64,000 nt of DNA, taken from positions 310,001 to 374,000 of the forward strand of contig NC_016624.1 of the NCBI RefSeq assembly GCF_000283655.1. Reading direction: 5' to 3'. The position numbers and the translations under genes are program-made. This stretch comes from Azospirillum lipoferum 4B. GTDB taxonomy: Bacteria; Pseudomonadota; Alphaproteobacteria; Azospirillales; Azospirillaceae. The notes below the pieces were generated by a model that had not been told where the DNA came from, did no database searches, and worked only from the letters and a program-made list of their open reading frames with translations. Positions 8,121 to 18,048 of the stretch are shown piece by piece (positions within the stretch are counted from its first letter, which is position 1; each line of letters begins with the position of its first letter).

Positions 8121-10597
8121 GCGTCCCCCCTGTAACGGACGGGCGCCAGCGCGTTCAGCGCATGGACCTCGCCATCCGGCACCCCATCGCCCGCGCAGGT
8201 ACGCGGCCGCAGGCGGACCACCCGTTCGGCGCCGGGGGACAGGTGGAACCAGGCATCCTCCGCCCGAAACCGCCCATCCTCCACATGAACCGAACAGGCA
8301 AGCCGCCGGGTGGCAAGCCGCAACGCCCAGCCGTCGCCCTGCCGCTCCACCGCCGCCGTCAGGCCGAGATCCGCGCGCGGCAGCGAGCGGCCCTTCGGAA
8401 AATAGTGAGATTCATCGATCGGTTCCGCGTCCCTTTCGGCCGGCAGCAATTGCGCCGACACCACATCGTGTGGGATCGGTCCAAACCTGTAGGTGTACGT
8501 CGTGTCAAAAAAGCGGTCGGTCATCGCCGCGGCGGGGAGCATAACCGCCGCCCGCGCCGGCAGGATCACCGGCCGCTCCGCCTTCAGCACCGGAACCGTC
8601 CCGTCGCGCCAGGCCGTCAACCGCAGCAGCGCCTCCACCGGCCGGGCGGTGTCGTTGACCAGATGCACGGCCAGACCGTTCACCCCCTCGTCGGCCAGGA
8701 TGACGCGCAGCGGACGGAAGGCACGTTTCAGCGCATGCCAGGCCGGCTTCGGCGTACCGTCGGCGGCGACCACGCCCCAGCCGGCCCCCGGCCAGGGGTC
8801 GCGCCATTGCCAGACCAGCCCGCCGGCGCAGCCGGACCCGGCGCGCCGCCATTCGTCGAACACCGCCTGCATCACCTCCCCCGTCACCGCGCGGGACAGG
8901 CGGCGGTAGCGGTCGGGGTCTTCATGGCGCAGGCGGCGCGGATCGACGCCGTAGAGCGCCTCCAGGTAATGCTCCCGCACATCCTCGAAATCCCAGGAGG
9001 CGCCGGGATCGCGCGGAACCCGCTCCTTCCAGCGGGGATGATGGAGCGCCGGGACACCGAGCGGGTCGTCCTCCGGCAGGTTCGAGAAGGCGAGGCATTC
9101 GGCGGCAAAGCGCACGTCGGCCCGCCGGGCATCCTCTAGCGGTCTCATATAAGCGCCGACGCCGTAGTAATGGGTCACCCCGGCATTGGCGGCGAAGGGC
9201 AACGGCCCGCCGCTGGGGGAGTTCGCGATCTGGATCAGGTCGGGCCGCCGCGCCGTCGCCTCTTCCGCAATCGCTCCCGCCAGTGCTTCTTGCGTCCAGA
9301 CGGCGCGGGGCAGGCCGAGCATGGCCGCCTGCTGCTCCATCTCGCTGCCGCCGCACAGCACCGCCAAGGAGGGCGAGGCCTGGGTGCGGTCGAGAAGCTG
9401 CGCGATCTCCGCCCGCACGCTCTCAAGAAAGGCCGGATCGCTGGGATAATCGAAATTGGCGAACATGGCGTCCTGCCAGACCAGGATGCCCAGCTCGTCG
9501 CACAGCTCGAAGAAGGCGTCGCCCTCATACAGCATGGTGCCGCCGACGCGGACCATGTTGGCGCCGGCATCGCGCATCCGCCGCAACTCGGGCTCGTAGA
9601 CGGCGCGCTCCGCCGATAGGCCGACCGGATCGACCGGCACCCAGCAGCCGCCGCGGCAGAACACCCGCTCGCCATTCACCAGCAGGGCCAAGCCATTGCC
9701 GTCCGCTCCCCGGTCCACCGCCAGGGAGCGGAAGCCGACGCGGCCCAGATCGACCTCCACCTTGCCCCCCGGCGTGGCGATCCGCGCGACCACGCCATGC
9801 AGCACCGGCTCGCCATGGGTGTGCGGCCACCAAGGCTCCACCTCCGGCAGAGTCATGTCAGCATGCAGCCCGTCGATGCCGTCGAAGCGGAGCGGCGCGA
9901 CCTGCCCGGCCACCTCGACCGAACCGGTCATGTCGGACGACATACCGTCCACCGTCAGGCGGAGCGATAGCCACCCGTCGCGACCGTCAAAGCTGCTGCG
10001 CAGGTCGGCGCCCAGCACACGGACGGGAGCAGTCTCCTCAACCAATTCCACCGGGCGGTAGGGGCCGACCGCATGGACCGGCGGGCACCAGCCCGGCATA
10101 TGGCCCAGCAAAGTGGTGCGGACGAAGCGCAGCGCCGCCGGTTCGGCCAGCTTCGGCCGCCAGCGGGCGCGGCCTTTTTTCGCCGCCAGCACCGGATGCA
10201 GGGCGTGGAAGCGGATGGACAGCTCCGCCTCCCCGTCCAGCATCACCGGCACCTCATGGGCGAGGAACATGCTGTCGGAGGTCAGGATGCGCTCCCCGTC
10301 CAGCCGCACCTCCGCGATGGTGGCGAGGCCGTGGAAGCGCAAGTTGCGCGGACCGTGGCCGGTCAGCCGGGTCCGGTAAACGATATCCTTGTCATGCAGC
10401 GGAAGCGGATCGTCCAGCGACCACAGCCCGGCCGCCTGCAGGGCCTGCGCCGCGGTTCCAGGCACTGCGGCGGCCACGGGGACAGCCACGGCGGCAGCCA
10501 CGCCCTCCTCCGCGCCGCCGGGCGGCAGCAGGGTCAGGTCCCATCCCTCCGTCAGCGCGGTGATCCGCCGTCCCGTGACCGATCGGATGCGCGCCAT
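8117..10597 (-). CDS. Glycoside hydrolase family 2 / beta-mannosidase-like protein
   Basis: 826 residues with the GH2 order: N-terminal jelly-roll (about 1-180), immunoglobulin-like domain (about 190-300), TIM barrel (about 310-640) and C-terminal beta domains. Recognisable parts are FCRGGCWVPVD, MRDAGANMVRVGGTMLYEGD, ELGILVWQDAMFANFDYP and GGLVWQWRDPWPGAGWG. The acid/base Glu appears to be Glu419 in CGGSEMEQ and the nucleophile Glu500 in FAAECLAFS. The invariant Asn before the acid/base of clan GH-A enzymes is a Ser here, so activity or specificity may be altered. There is no signal peptide. It sits between the DUF1839 and tandem hydrolase genes, overlapping the latter by 4 nt. Its real substrate in this operon is unknown. 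Confidence 0.8.
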   Translation of the reverse strand: MARIRSVTGRRITALTEGWDLTLLPPGGAEEGVAAAVAVPVAAAVPGTAAQALQAAGLWSLDDPLPLHDKDIVYRTRLTGHGPRNLRFHGLATIAEVRLDGERILTSDSMFLAHEVPVMLDGEAELSIRFHALHPVLAAKKGRARWRPKLAEPAALRFVRTTLLGHMPGWCPPVHAVGPYRPVELVEETAPVRVLGADLRSSFDGRDGWLSLRLTVDGMSSDMTGSVEVAGQVAPLRFDGIDGLHADMTLPEVEPWWPHTHGEPVLHGVVARIATPGGKVEVDLGRVGFRSLAVDRGADGNGLALLVNGERVFCRGGCWVPVDPVGLSAERAVYEPELRRMRDAGANMVRVGGTMLYEGDAFFELCDELGILVWQDAMFANFDYPSDPAFLESVRAEIAQLLDRTQASPSLAVLCGGSEMEQQAAMLGLPRAVWTQEALAGAIAEEATARRPDLIQIANSPSGGPLPFAANAGVTHYYGVGAYMRPLEDARRADVRFAAECLAFSNLPEDDPLGVPALHHPRWKERVPRDPGASWDFEDVREHYLEALYGVDPRRLRHEDPDRYRRLSRAVTGEVMQAVFDEWRRAGSGCAGGLVWQWRDPWPGAGWGVVAADGTPKPAWHALKRAFRPLRVILADEGVNGLAVHLVNDTARPVEALLRLTAWRDGTVPVLKAERPVILPARAAVMLPAAAMTDRFFDTTYTYRFGPIPHDVVSAQLLPAERDAEPIDESHYFPKGRSLPRADLGLTAAVERQGDGWALRLATRRLACSVHVEDGRFRAEDAWFHLSPGAERVVRLRPRTCAGDGVPDGEVHALNALAPVRYRGDA

Positions 10598-10603
10598 CGC
10601 CGG

Positions 10604-11551
10604 TCACCCGCAATGCCGGGCCAGTGCGCCCAGGGCGGTGTCGTAGGCCCGCTCCATCCGGTCGAAGCCGTCGCTCAGGTCGGGCGCCTTGCGCCGGGCA
10701 ACCGTCCGGGCCAGCTGGAACTGCATCGCCTTGGCGCCCTGGGAGATGATCCGGCAGGCCTCCTCCGCCTCCGCCGGCCCGTCGAGCCAGCGGACATGGG
10801 CGCCCAGCAGCTCGAAATTGGCGCCGAGCTGGCGCAGCAGGTTGAAGGCGTAGAGGTGGAAATACTCCATCGGCCGCGACAGCAGCCGCTCCAGATGCTC
10901 CGGGAAAGCGGCGCGGTAGGCCGCAATGGGGTTCTCCGCCGGCCGGCGGGCGAGGTGGCGGCGCAAAAGCGCCAGCGACGCGTCCCTCAGCGCCCGGCCT
11001 TCCAGCGCCGGCTGCGCCGGCTTGACGAACTCCACATAGGGAAACAGCGGCCCGGCCGCCGCGGTGGCGACCCCCTCGTAATCGGCCCCATCCAGCCGGT
11101 GGAAGCCGGCATTGTGGAAATAGTCCATGGTCCGCGCCGCCGGGTCGATGCGGACGATGCCGACCGTGGTCTTGACATGGGTGGTGCCATAGGAGGTGCC
11201 GCGGGTGTCCGGCAGGTGAAAGCCGTCGACCTCCACCAGCACCAGCCCGCCATCCGGATCGCGGTTCAGCTGCTCCGCGACATGGGTTTCGACGCTGTCG
11301 TAGATCGCCAGTTCCTGCACGCGCAGGCCGTACAGCGTTTCCAGATCCTCCAGCGGCACCTTGAAGAAGGTGAACTGGTCGCCCTCGAAATCCTGGGTGA
11401 CGGTGAAGCCGAGCATCGCCAGCGGGTCGAGCCCGCGGGCATGCAGCGCCTCGATCCACAGATCGACGTAGCAGTTGGTCTCCAGCCAGATCCGCTCGCC
11501 CTGGTGCAGGGGATGGCGGTCGTGGCCGTCGGGCTGGTGCCGGGTCCACAT
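10604..11551 (-). CDS. DUF1839 family protein
   Basis: 315 residues starting MWTRHQPDGHDRHPLHQGER. It matches what I know of DUF1839, an uncharacterised family found next to amino acid:[carrier protein] ligases. Features include ETNCYVDLWIEALHARGLDP, a long beta-rich centre (LVLVEVDGFHLPDTRGTSYG) with conserved His/Asp/Cys positions, and a helical C-terminus. No membrane segment or signal peptide is seen. ATG 11551 lies 8 nt after the ligase stop; an in-frame upstream GTG would overlap the ligase gene. Constant association with the ligase suggests it acts on the aminoacyl-carrier protein, for example as a transferase. That is inference from context. Confidence 0.72.
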   Translation of the reverse strand: MWTRHQPDGHDRHPLHQGERIWLETNCYVDLWIEALHARGLDPLAMLGFTVTQDFEGDQFTFFKVPLEDLETLYGLRVQELAIYDSVETHVAEQLNRDPDGGLVLVEVDGFHLPDTRGTSYGTTHVKTTVGIVRIDPAARTMDYFHNAGFHRLDGADYEGVATAAAGPLFPYVEFVKPAQPALEGRALRDASLALLRRHLARRPAENPIAAYRAAFPEHLERLLSRPMEYFHLYAFNLLRQLGANFELLGAHVRWLDGPAEAEEACRIISQGAKAMQFQLARTVARRKAPDLSDGFDRMERAYDTALGALARHCG

Positions 11552-11559
11552 GGCGCCCG

Positions 11560-12486
11560 TCAGCCCCACAGCACTTTGCGGACCGCCGCCGGCCAGCCGG
11601 CCGGGTCGAAGCCGTGGTGGCGGAACAGCGCCAGCGCCACCCGCTCCATCCCGAAGCCGACGCAAGCCGTGTGGGCGACGCCGCCGTCGGCGGTACGGAT
11701 GTCCCAGATATGGCCGAAATGGTCCTGGTGATAGTTGAAGCTGAGGCAGGCGGTCGGCTGCTCCGTGCTGGTGACGGGGATCAGCAGCTCGAACTTCAGC
11801 TTCTGTTCGCGCTGGCTGCTCGACAGCATGGCGCCGGCCCGGCCGAAGAAGGGATCGTTGGCGACGTCGATGTCCAGCGGCATCTCCAGCGAGGCCATCA
11901 TCCCGCGCCCGCGCTCCAGCCACAGCTCGCGGAACTCCACGACCTGCTCCGGCGTGCCGATGCGGATGTATTCGCGCATGCGGAACATCTGCATGCGGGC
12001 CGGGTCGATGGACGGTTCGTGCCGGAAGCAGTAGGAGAAGACGTCGATCAGTCTGCCGCCATCGGGCAGCGCGCCGCGCCGGGCGACGGTCGGATAGACC
12101 GGATAGCAGGCGGCCGGCGTCATCACCACGTCGGTCGCGACCTGATCCTCGGTCCAGTCCTGCCCCTCCTCCAGCCGGCGCAGCAGGGTGCGGTGCGCCT
12201 TCTCGTCGCCGCCGAAGCTGTGGATGGTGCCGGCCAGATGGGGGAAGCTCTTCAGATAGTCGCTTTCCTCGAAGTATTGGCGGTTCAGGGCCGGCGGGAA
12301 GCGCATCGCCTCCGCCCCGTCGGCACCGCCCCAGCGGGTGACCAGCGCGTCGAAGCGCTCCACCACCTCCTCGAAAACGCCGCTGCGGCCATAGAGGCCG
12401 TCCACGCCGGTGGGGATCAGCAGTCCGGCCGCCACCAGCTCGTCGCGATAGGCCGCCTGGGCCGCCCGGATGTCGACCATGTTCAT
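11560..12486 (-). CDS. Amino acid:[carrier protein] ligase (SerRS-like class II synthetase core)
   Basis: 308 residues containing only the class II aminoacyl-tRNA synthetase catalytic core. Motif 2 is in [20 protein letters not shown] and motif 3 in [13 protein letters not shown]. The N-terminal tRNA-binding coiled coil of seryl-tRNA synthetase is absent. Known homologues in Bradyrhizobium and Agrobacterium activate glycine or alanine and load it onto the phosphopantetheine of a small carrier protein rather than onto tRNA. Their active-site zinc ligands, as I recall Cys131, Glu176 and Cys279, correspond here to Cys127, Glu172 and Cys275, with constant spacing. The carrier protein is two genes upstream. 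The ATG overlaps the dehydrogenase stop (ATGA). Glycine versus alanine preference cannot be read by eye. Confidence 0.9.
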   Translation of the reverse strand: MNMVDIRAAQAAYRDELVAAGLLIPTGVDGLYGRSGVFEEVVERFDALVTRWGGADGAEAMRFPPALNRQYFEESDYLKSFPHLAGTIHSFGGDEKAHRTLLRRLEEGQDWTEDQVATDVVMTPAACYPVYPTVARRGALPDGGRLIDVFSYCFRHEPSIDPARMQMFRMREYIRIGTPEQVVEFRELWLERGRGMMASLEMPLDIDVANDPFFGRAGAMLSSSQREQKLKFELLIPVTSTEQPTACLSFNYHQDHFGHIWDIRTADGGVAHTACVGFGMERVALALFRHHGFDPAGWPAAVRKVLWG

Positions 12487-13688
12487 TCGAATGGCCCCGA
12501 CCCGTCCCGCTGGACGAGAAGCTGCGTGGCGATGTGCGACATGATGCGGTCGTTGCCGATCATGAGGGCGGCGGAGTGGGCATCGCGCAGGTGGCGGCCC
12601 AGGCTGTAGGGCGTGTCGTTGCGGTAGCCGGCCAGCCCGCAGGTGCGGATCGCCGCCTCCACCACCTCGCGCACCAGCTCCGACGTGGTGACCTTCAGCG
12701 TGGCCATCGCCGTGGCGAAGGACAGGCTGGTCAGCAGCTCCGGCGAGCCGCAGGCCAGCTCATACTGGCGGATGGCGGTCAGGATGACCGTCTTCATCTG
12801 CTGCAGCTTCGCCGTCGCCTCGGCCAGCCGCACGGCGCAGGCCGGGGTGGTGCCGGGCTTGCGCCTGGCCTCCGACCGGACGAAGGCGCGGGCGCGGCTG
12901 ACCGCGTCGGCGGCGATGCCGAGCCAGGTGCTGCTCCACAGGATATGGGTGACCGGCAGCATGGTCCGGGCCGACAAATCGGCGTAGGGCAGCGGCAGGA
13001 TCTGGTCGGTAACGCCCGCCGCCTCCAGCCGGTAGCCGTCGGAACAGGTGCCGCGCATCCCCATCGCGTCCCAGAGCAAGGTCTTCTCCAGCCGGTAATC
13101 GTCGCGGGTCAGCACCACCAGCACCTGATCCGACGATGGCGCGTCGGGATTGCGCCGGGCGGTGACCAGGATCACGTCCGACTGGTCGCCGTAGGAGATG
13201 ACCGAGGCGTTCTTCGCCAGGGTGAAACGGCCCTCCCCGGCTTCCCGATCCGCCTCGACGGCGCAGACGCTGTTGCGGATGTCGCCGCCGGTCTCGGCCT
13301 CCGTCGTGGCGGAGCCGAGAAGCAGCTGTTCGGCCGCCATGCGCGCCATCAGCTCGCGGTGCCAGCCGTTGCTGCCCTCATTACTGCCGTGATTGACCAG
13401 ACAGGCGACCTGGATCTGGTGCATGGCATAGATCATCCCGGTGGCGGCACAGCCGCGGGCCAGCGCATGGCAGGCCGCCGCCACCTCGAACAGCGAGGCG
13501 CCGCCGCCGCCGAGTTCCGCCGGCACCATGGCGCCCAGCAACCGGTCCCGGCGCAGGGCGTCGATGGCCTCGCCGGGGAAGCGGCTATCCCGGTCCACCG
13601 CGTCGGCGTGGGGTGCGGCGATGTCCGCCCCGATGGCGCGCGCGCGGGCCGAGAGGCTCGGAGCCGCGCCGGCCGGGGTGGCGTTCAC
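12483..13688 (-). CDS. Acyl-CoA dehydrogenase family flavoprotein
   Basis: 401 residues with the acyl-CoA dehydrogenase architecture: N-terminal helices ([20 protein letters not shown]), the middle beta domain ([54 protein letters not shown]) and a C-terminal helical FAD-binding domain. It starts at GTG 13688, whose GTGA overlaps the carrier-protein stop; a GGGGGCGAGG ribosome site is just upstream. In this operon it more likely oxidises an aminoacyl or acyl group held on the carrier protein than a CoA ester, as in dehydrogenases of non-ribosomal peptide pathways. This is inference from the neighbouring ligase and carrier. Confidence 0.87.
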   Translation of the reverse strand: MNATPAGAAPSLSARARAIGADIAAPHADAVDRDSRFPGEAIDALRRDRLLGAMVPAELGGGGASLFEVAAACHALARGCAATGMIYAMHQIQVACLVNHGSNEGSNGWHRELMARMAAEQLLLGSATTEAETGGDIRNSVCAVEADREAGEGRFTLAKNASVISYGDQSDVILVTARRNPDAPSSDQVLVVLTRDDYRLEKTLLWDAMGMRGTCSDGYRLEAAGVTDQILPLPYADLSARTMLPVTHILWSSTWLGIAADAVSRARAFVRSEARRKPGTTPACAVRLAEATAKLQQMKTVILTAIRQYELACGSPELLTSLSFATAMATLKVTTSELVREVVEAAIRTCGLAGYRNDTPYSLGRHLRDAHSAALMIGNDRIMSHIATQLLVQRDGSGPFE

Positions 13689-14032
13689 GCCTCGCCCCCA
13701 TCGATCAGGCCGCGCACCGCGTCGCGGATCGCCGCGATGCTCTCGAAGGTGCGGCGGTTCAGCAGCTTTTCCGGAAACTCGACGTCGAACTGCTCCTCCA
13801 GCCCCAGCATCAGGCCGACACAACCATGAGAGGTGAGGCCGGCGGCATAGAGATCGTCATCGACGGCGAGCCTGCCGGCATCGACCGCCAGTCCGCCGCA
13901 TTCGGCCAGGACCGAACGGATGCCGGCGATCATCCCGTCATCGGCACCGCCACCGGCGGCGGGGGGTAGCCCGGCACTCCCGGCCGCTTGGAACGACGGG
14001 TTGGGGAAAGGCGGGCTGGCGTCCTGCGGCAT
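13685..14032 (-). CDS. Acyl carrier protein-like protein (aminoacyl carrier)
   Basis: 115 residues. The ACP fold spans about residues 34-112, with the phosphopantetheine attachment site DLYAAGLTS, Ser68, followed by the helix LGLEEQFDVEFPEKLL. A Pro/Gly/Ala-rich N-terminal tail of about 30 residues precedes the fold. ATG 14032 is supported by GAGGG nine bases upstream; Met34 is an alternative start without a ribosome site. As first gene of the operon it is the probable partner of the SerRS-like ligase, which would charge its phosphopantetheine arm with an amino acid. The gene overlaps the dehydrogenase by 4 nt. Confidence 0.85.
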   Translation of the reverse strand: MPQDASPPFPNPSFQAAGSAGLPPAAGGGADDGMIAGIRSVLAECGGLAVDAGRLAVDDDLYAAGLTSHGCVGLMLGLEEQFDVEFPEKLLNRRTFESIAAIRDAVRGLIDGGEA

Positions 14033-14610
14033 TCTTTAAATCCCTCGGAAACTTGCTGATCCCAAGCTAGCCACGCCATCCCGGTGCTTCCACTCGGCAT
14101 CGGTATGGCCGCCGGGCTATCCAAGTGATCGCTTTTTCTCCGGTGGGGGTAAGCACAGGGATAGCGTTGGTCGAAGGCCCGAACGCCTTTGGTGTTGCCA
14201 GTTCGGACCATGACCCAGCGGCCTAGGCCTGGACTTGGCCGCTGCGGGTCTTGTGCGGCCGCGACCACCCCGATGCGGGCCGACGAGTCCGAATGGATAA
14301 TCGGCCCGCCGACAATATACTTTCTCGCACACGAAATTTATCCACCTCTAGAGCCTATCGCTTCCATATACCGGAATGAACTGTAATCTCTTTTCCTTTC
14401 AGCGGAAATTATGTTGACGGGAAATCGCCCGGTCGAAAACCATGCAAGAGCCGGTGTGACCGATCGCCGCAAGAACCTTTCGGAACTTGCAGAACCGAGA
14501 TTGCAGACAATGCAGACTTGCGGCCGATGGGGGCCGCCGGCGCCCGGGTGGAGCGCAGCCGCCGCCTCCGGGTGACCGCGATCACACCCGCCCCGAGGGG
14601 ACCCGACGCC
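14033..14610. other. Long intergenic region between the carrier-protein operon and the chemoreceptor
   Basis: 578 nt without a convincing gene; the short frames here lack ribosome sites and recognisable families. It holds a perfect 8-bp hairpin (CAGCGGCC 14216-14223 with GGCCGCTG 14237-14244), a second stem AAGGC/GCCTT near 14174-14190, and an AT-richer block at about 14310-14420. The latter probably carries the promoters of the two divergent transcription units. A small structured RNA is possible but unproven. Confidence 0.4.
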
Positions 14611-17289
14611 ATGCCCACCGCCGCTCCTGCCCTCCCGCAGCATGTTCCCGGCCCGTCCGGCAGCAATCCAACCCCGGGCAACCGGCGCCGTCTGGGCGTT
14701 CGGGCCAAGCTGCTGCTGGCCTTTGCCGCCATGGCGGCGATGACGGTGGCGGCCAGCGCCGTCGGGCTGATGTCCTTTTCCGCCGTCGAGCGGCCGATGG
14801 CGCAGATCACCCATACCAGCCTGCCGGAGATGGAACTGGCGACCCGGCTGGCCGGCGAGAGCAGCCGCATCGCCACCGCCGCCCCGGCCCTGGACGGCGC
14901 CGACAGCCAGGAGGAGCGCGAGCGCATCCAGGCCGAGGCGCGCGAACGCTCCCGCGCCTTCCTGGCGCTGGTCGACGAACTGGCCGCCCGCCGTCCGCAG
15001 GATCCGCTGCTGTCGGAGGTGCGGGACACCGGAAACGCGCTGATCGCCACGCTGGACCGCGTCAACGACGGGGTCGCCGCCCGCCTGTCCCTGCGCGACC
15101 GGCGCGAGGCGGCGTCGGCGCGTCTGGCCCAGGCCTATGACGGCTTCATCAAGACGCTGGCGCCGCTGGTGGAGGGTGCCGGACAGTCCCTGCAGGACAA
15201 GGGCATGGCGCTGGATGGCGGAACCGACAGCGACATGGGGGCGCTGTCGGATGCGGTGCGGTCGATGATCGTACTCTACGACCTGCGCGGCGGCATCGCC
15301 GCTGCGCTCGACGCCATGAACCGCTCCGGCACCGCGCCGGACGCCAAGACCATCGGCGAGTTGCAGCAGGCCTATCTGGAAGCCTCCTCCCAGGTGACGG
15401 GCACGCTCGGCATGCTGGGCGACCGGCTGCCGGCCGACATGGCGGGGAAGATCGACACGCTGTTCCTCTTCGGATACGGCAAGGACAATGTCTTCGAACT
15501 GCGCCGGGCGGCGCTGGACGGTACCGAGAACAGCGGCGGGGCGGTCGACCGGCGGCTGGCGGAAAGGCTGGGCGCGGCACGGGCGCAGGCGGCCGGCTTG
15601 CTCGACGGGCTGAAGGCGCCGCTGCGCAAGGTGCAGAGCGACATCAAGCGCACCAGCTTCGACGTCCGCTCCCGCATCCAGGAGTCGACCCAGGACCTGC
15701 TGGGCCCCGGCCTGGACCGCTTCCGCACCCATCTGGAACTGTCGACCCACGGCACCGCCCTGGCCGGCGCGCTGAACGAAGCGGCGCAGGCCGCCGACGC
15801 CGCCCGGCTGGCTCTGCTGGAAAAGCGCTTCATCACCGAGGCCATCGCGCTCGACCAGCGCATCGTCAAGCTGGCCGACACCGAAATGGGCAACGCGGAC
15901 AAGGCCGAAGGTGCCGAGGATGCCGCCGGCAACGCGGTCATCGCCGCCCTGGCCAAGGCGCTGGCCGCCTTCGGCCGGGGGGAGGACGGCATCGTCGCCC
16001 TGCGCCGCGCCGAATTGGCGGCAACTGCCGACACCGACCGGGTGCTGGCGGAAAACCGGCTGCTGGCGCAGAGCTTCGCCGCCACCGTCGACCGCAAGAT
16101 CGCCGCAATGCGGGACGAAGCCAAGACCGCCATCGCCGGTACCGACGGCACCATCGCCGCCGGCCGCCAAATGCTGATCCTGTTCGCCGTCGGCAGTCTG
16201 GTCGGCGCGGTGGCGCTGGCCTGGCTGGTGGTGGGGCGCCACATCGTCGCCCGGCTCAGCGCACTGTCGGACGCTATGCGCGCCATCGCGGCCGGCGACC
16301 TGAACGCCTCCATCCCCGCCGCAGGATCCGACGAGATCGGCGACATGACCCGTGCGCTGACCATCTTCCGCGATACCGCCAATGCCGCCCGCGAGGCCAA
16401 TGCCCGCGCCGAGGCCGAGCGCGGCCGTGCCGCCGGCGAGCGCCGCCGGGCGATGATCGAAATGGCGGAGAATTTCGAGACCAGCGTCCGCAGCGTACTG
16501 GACCGCGTGGCCCAGGCTGCCGGCGAGATGCAGGACATGGCCGAACGCATGACCCGCAGCGCCGACCTGACCGCCGGGGAGGCGACGACCGCCGCCGGCA
16601 GTTCCCAGCAGGCCGAAGGCAACGTCAAGGCGGTCGCCGCCGCGACGGAGGAGCTGTCGGCCTCCATCCAGGAGATCGGCAGTCAGGTCCACGCCTCCAG
16701 CCAGATCGCCCGCAAGGCGGCGGAAGAGGCAGAGCGGACCGACCGCACTGTGGAGGGGCTGGCCCAGACCGCCGGCCGCATCGGCGAGGTGGTCGGGCTG
16801 ATCCAGTCCATCGCCGGCCAGACCAACCTGCTGGCGCTCAACGCCACCATCGAAGCGGCGCGCGCCGGGGAGGCCGGCAAGGGCTTCGCCGTCGTGGCGA
16901 GCGAGGTGAAGGGGCTCGCCACCCAGACCGCGAAGGCGACGGAGGAGATCTCCGCCCAGATCGCCGCCATGCAGTCGGTGACGCAGGAGGCGGTGGACGC
17001 CATCCGCTCCATCGCCGGCACCATCCGCGAGGTGAACGAGATCGCCGCCACCATCGCCGCCGCGGTGGAACAGCAGAGTGCCGCCACCCGCGAGATCGCC
17101 CGCAATGTCGGCGAAGCGGCGGACAGCACCCAGCATGTCCGCGGCAACATCGACTCCGTCGCCGACGCGGCACGGGAATCGGGGGAGTCCGCCAACCGCG
17201 TTCTGTCGGCCTCCTCCACCGTGCAGGACCAACTGCGGACCCTGTCCGGTCAGGTCGATGCGCTGGTGGAAGAGATGCGGGCGGCCTGA
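14611..17289 (+). CDS. Methyl-accepting chemotaxis protein with a long sensor domain
   Basis: 892 residues. Membrane segment 1 is at about 34-56 and segment 2 at about 521-541, enclosing an unusually long periplasmic sensor of about 460 mostly helical residues. A HAMP domain (about 542-595) and the cytoplasmic signalling hairpin follow. The conserved tip [20 protein letters not shown] binds CheA and CheW. The long helical sensor resembles helical-bimodular types, but no ligand is predicted. ATG 14611 follows GAGGGG ten bases upstream; the frame is open further upstream but with poor coding character. No CWC-type CheR/CheB tail motif is seen. It is a single gene with no chemotaxis operon beside it. 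Confidence 0.9.
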   Translation: MPTAAPALPQHVPGPSGSNPTPGNRRRLGVRAKLLLAFAAMAAMTVAASAVGLMSFSAVERPMAQITHTSLPEMELATRLAGESSRIATAAPALDGADSQEERERIQAEARERSRAFLALVDELAARRPQDPLLSEVRDTGNALIATLDRVNDGVAARLSLRDRREAASARLAQAYDGFIKTLAPLVEGAGQSLQDKGMALDGGTDSDMGALSDAVRSMIVLYDLRGGIAAALDAMNRSGTAPDAKTIGELQQAYLEASSQVTGTLGMLGDRLPADMAGKIDTLFLFGYGKDNVFELRRAALDGTENSGGAVDRRLAERLGAARAQAAGLLDGLKAPLRKVQSDIKRTSFDVRSRIQESTQDLLGPGLDRFRTHLELSTHGTALAGALNEAAQAADAARLALLEKRFITEAIALDQRIVKLADTEMGNADKAEGAEDAAGNAVIAALAKALAAFGRGEDGIVALRRAELAATADTDRVLAENRLLAQSFAATVDRKIAAMRDEAKTAIAGTDGTIAAGRQMLILFAVGSLVGAVALAWLVVGRHIVARLSALSDAMRAIAAGDLNASIPAAGSDEIGDMTRALTIFRDTANAAREANARAEAERGRAAGERRRAMIEMAENFETSVRSVLDRVAQAAGEMQDMAERMTRSADLTAGEATTAAGSSQQAEGNVKAVAAATEELSASIQEIGSQVHASSQIARKAAEEAERTDRTVEGLAQTAGRIGEVVGLIQSIAGQTNLLALNATIEAARAGEAGKGFAVVASEVKGLATQTAKATEEISAQIAAMQSVTQEAVDAIRSIAGTIREVNEIAATIAAAVEQQSAATREIARNVGEAADSTQHVRGNIDSVADAARESGESANRVLSASSTVQDQLRTLSGQVDALVEEMRAA

Positions 17290-17334
17290 CGCCGGTTCTG
17301 AAACAGAGGCCGGGGGGCGAGGGGCGAGGGCGGG

Positions 17335-18048
17335 CTACGGCCCGTCCGCCAGGTCCCGCAGGGCGTCTACGTTGCAGTGGAAACGGTTGGGCCGCATCTC
17401 GTTCAGCAGGCCCTGCCGCTTCAGTTCGGCGACGACGCGGCTGGCGGTCTCGGTGGTGATGCCCAGCACGGCGCCGACATCCTCCCGCCCGAAGAAGTCG
17501 CATTCGCCGTGGTCGTCCACCAGGGTCAGGAACAGCCGGGCGACCCGCGCCCGCGCGCTGCCGGTGCCGAGTTCGACCAGGAAAGCGTCGGCGCGCTCCA
17601 CCGCCTGATGCCAGCGCCGCATCAACTGCTGGTGCAGGTGCTGCGTCTCCTCCGACAGGCGCTGGATCACGGCACGGGGGATGCGGCAGGTCAGGACCGG
17701 ATGAATGGCGATGGCGGTGTGGCGATAGGGTTCGCCCAGCGCCGCCTCCAGCCCGGCGGTGTCCCCGGTGCGTAAGAGCCGGACGATGCGCTGGCCGCCG
17801 TTGGGCAGATACTGCACCAGTTTCACCAGCCCGCCGCGCACGGTGAAGAGGGCCGTCGGCTCGTCCCCGACATGGTAGAGCGCCGCCCCCGGCGCCACCG
17901 TCATTTCGTCGATGGGCAGATGGATCAGGTTGAAATCGGATTCGGTCAGATCGGCGAACAGTGCCGATTCCCGGATGCCGCACCCCCTGCAGTTCGCCAG
18001 CCCCCGCCATGCCGCGTTGATGCTGGTCTTCTTCACGCTCATGTCCAT
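17335..18048 (-). CDS. Crp/Fnr family transcriptional regulator
   Basis: 237 residues: N-terminal cyclic-nucleotide-binding-like beta roll (about 35-145) and C-terminal winged helix (about 165-230, GREDVGAVLGITTETASRVV). Cys20 and Cys23 match the first two iron-sulfur ligands of Fnr, but the position of Fnr Cys29 is Ala; a later Cys near 120 (LTCRIPR) could be the fourth ligand. A canonical oxygen-sensing 4Fe-4S cluster is therefore doubtful, though a different cluster or sensing mode is possible. It is a single gene convergent with the chemoreceptor. Targets are unknown; no perfect TTGAT-N4-ATCAA site was noticed upstream of neighbouring genes. Confidence 0.85.
   Translation of the reverse strand: MDMSVKKTSINAAWRGLANCRGCGIRESALFADLTESDFNLIHLPIDEMTVAPGAALYHVGDEPTALFTVRGGLVKLVQYLPNGGQRIVRLLRTGDTAGLEAALGEPYRHTAIAIHPVLTCRIPRAVIQRLSEETQHLHQQLMRRWHQAVERADAFLVELGTGSARARVARLFLTLVDDHGECDFFGREDVGAVLGITTETASRVVAELKRQGLLNEMRPNRFHCNVDALRDLADGP

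Noticed and set aside
13930-14268. Short minus-strand open frame upstream of the carrier protein
   Set aside because: No ribosome site, no recognisable family, and it overlaps the carrier-protein gene in another frame.
14338-17232. Minus-strand open frame opposite the chemoreceptor
   Set aside because: Gly/Arg/His-rich shadow of the plus-strand gene with no domain; the plus-strand frame has all chemoreceptor signatures.
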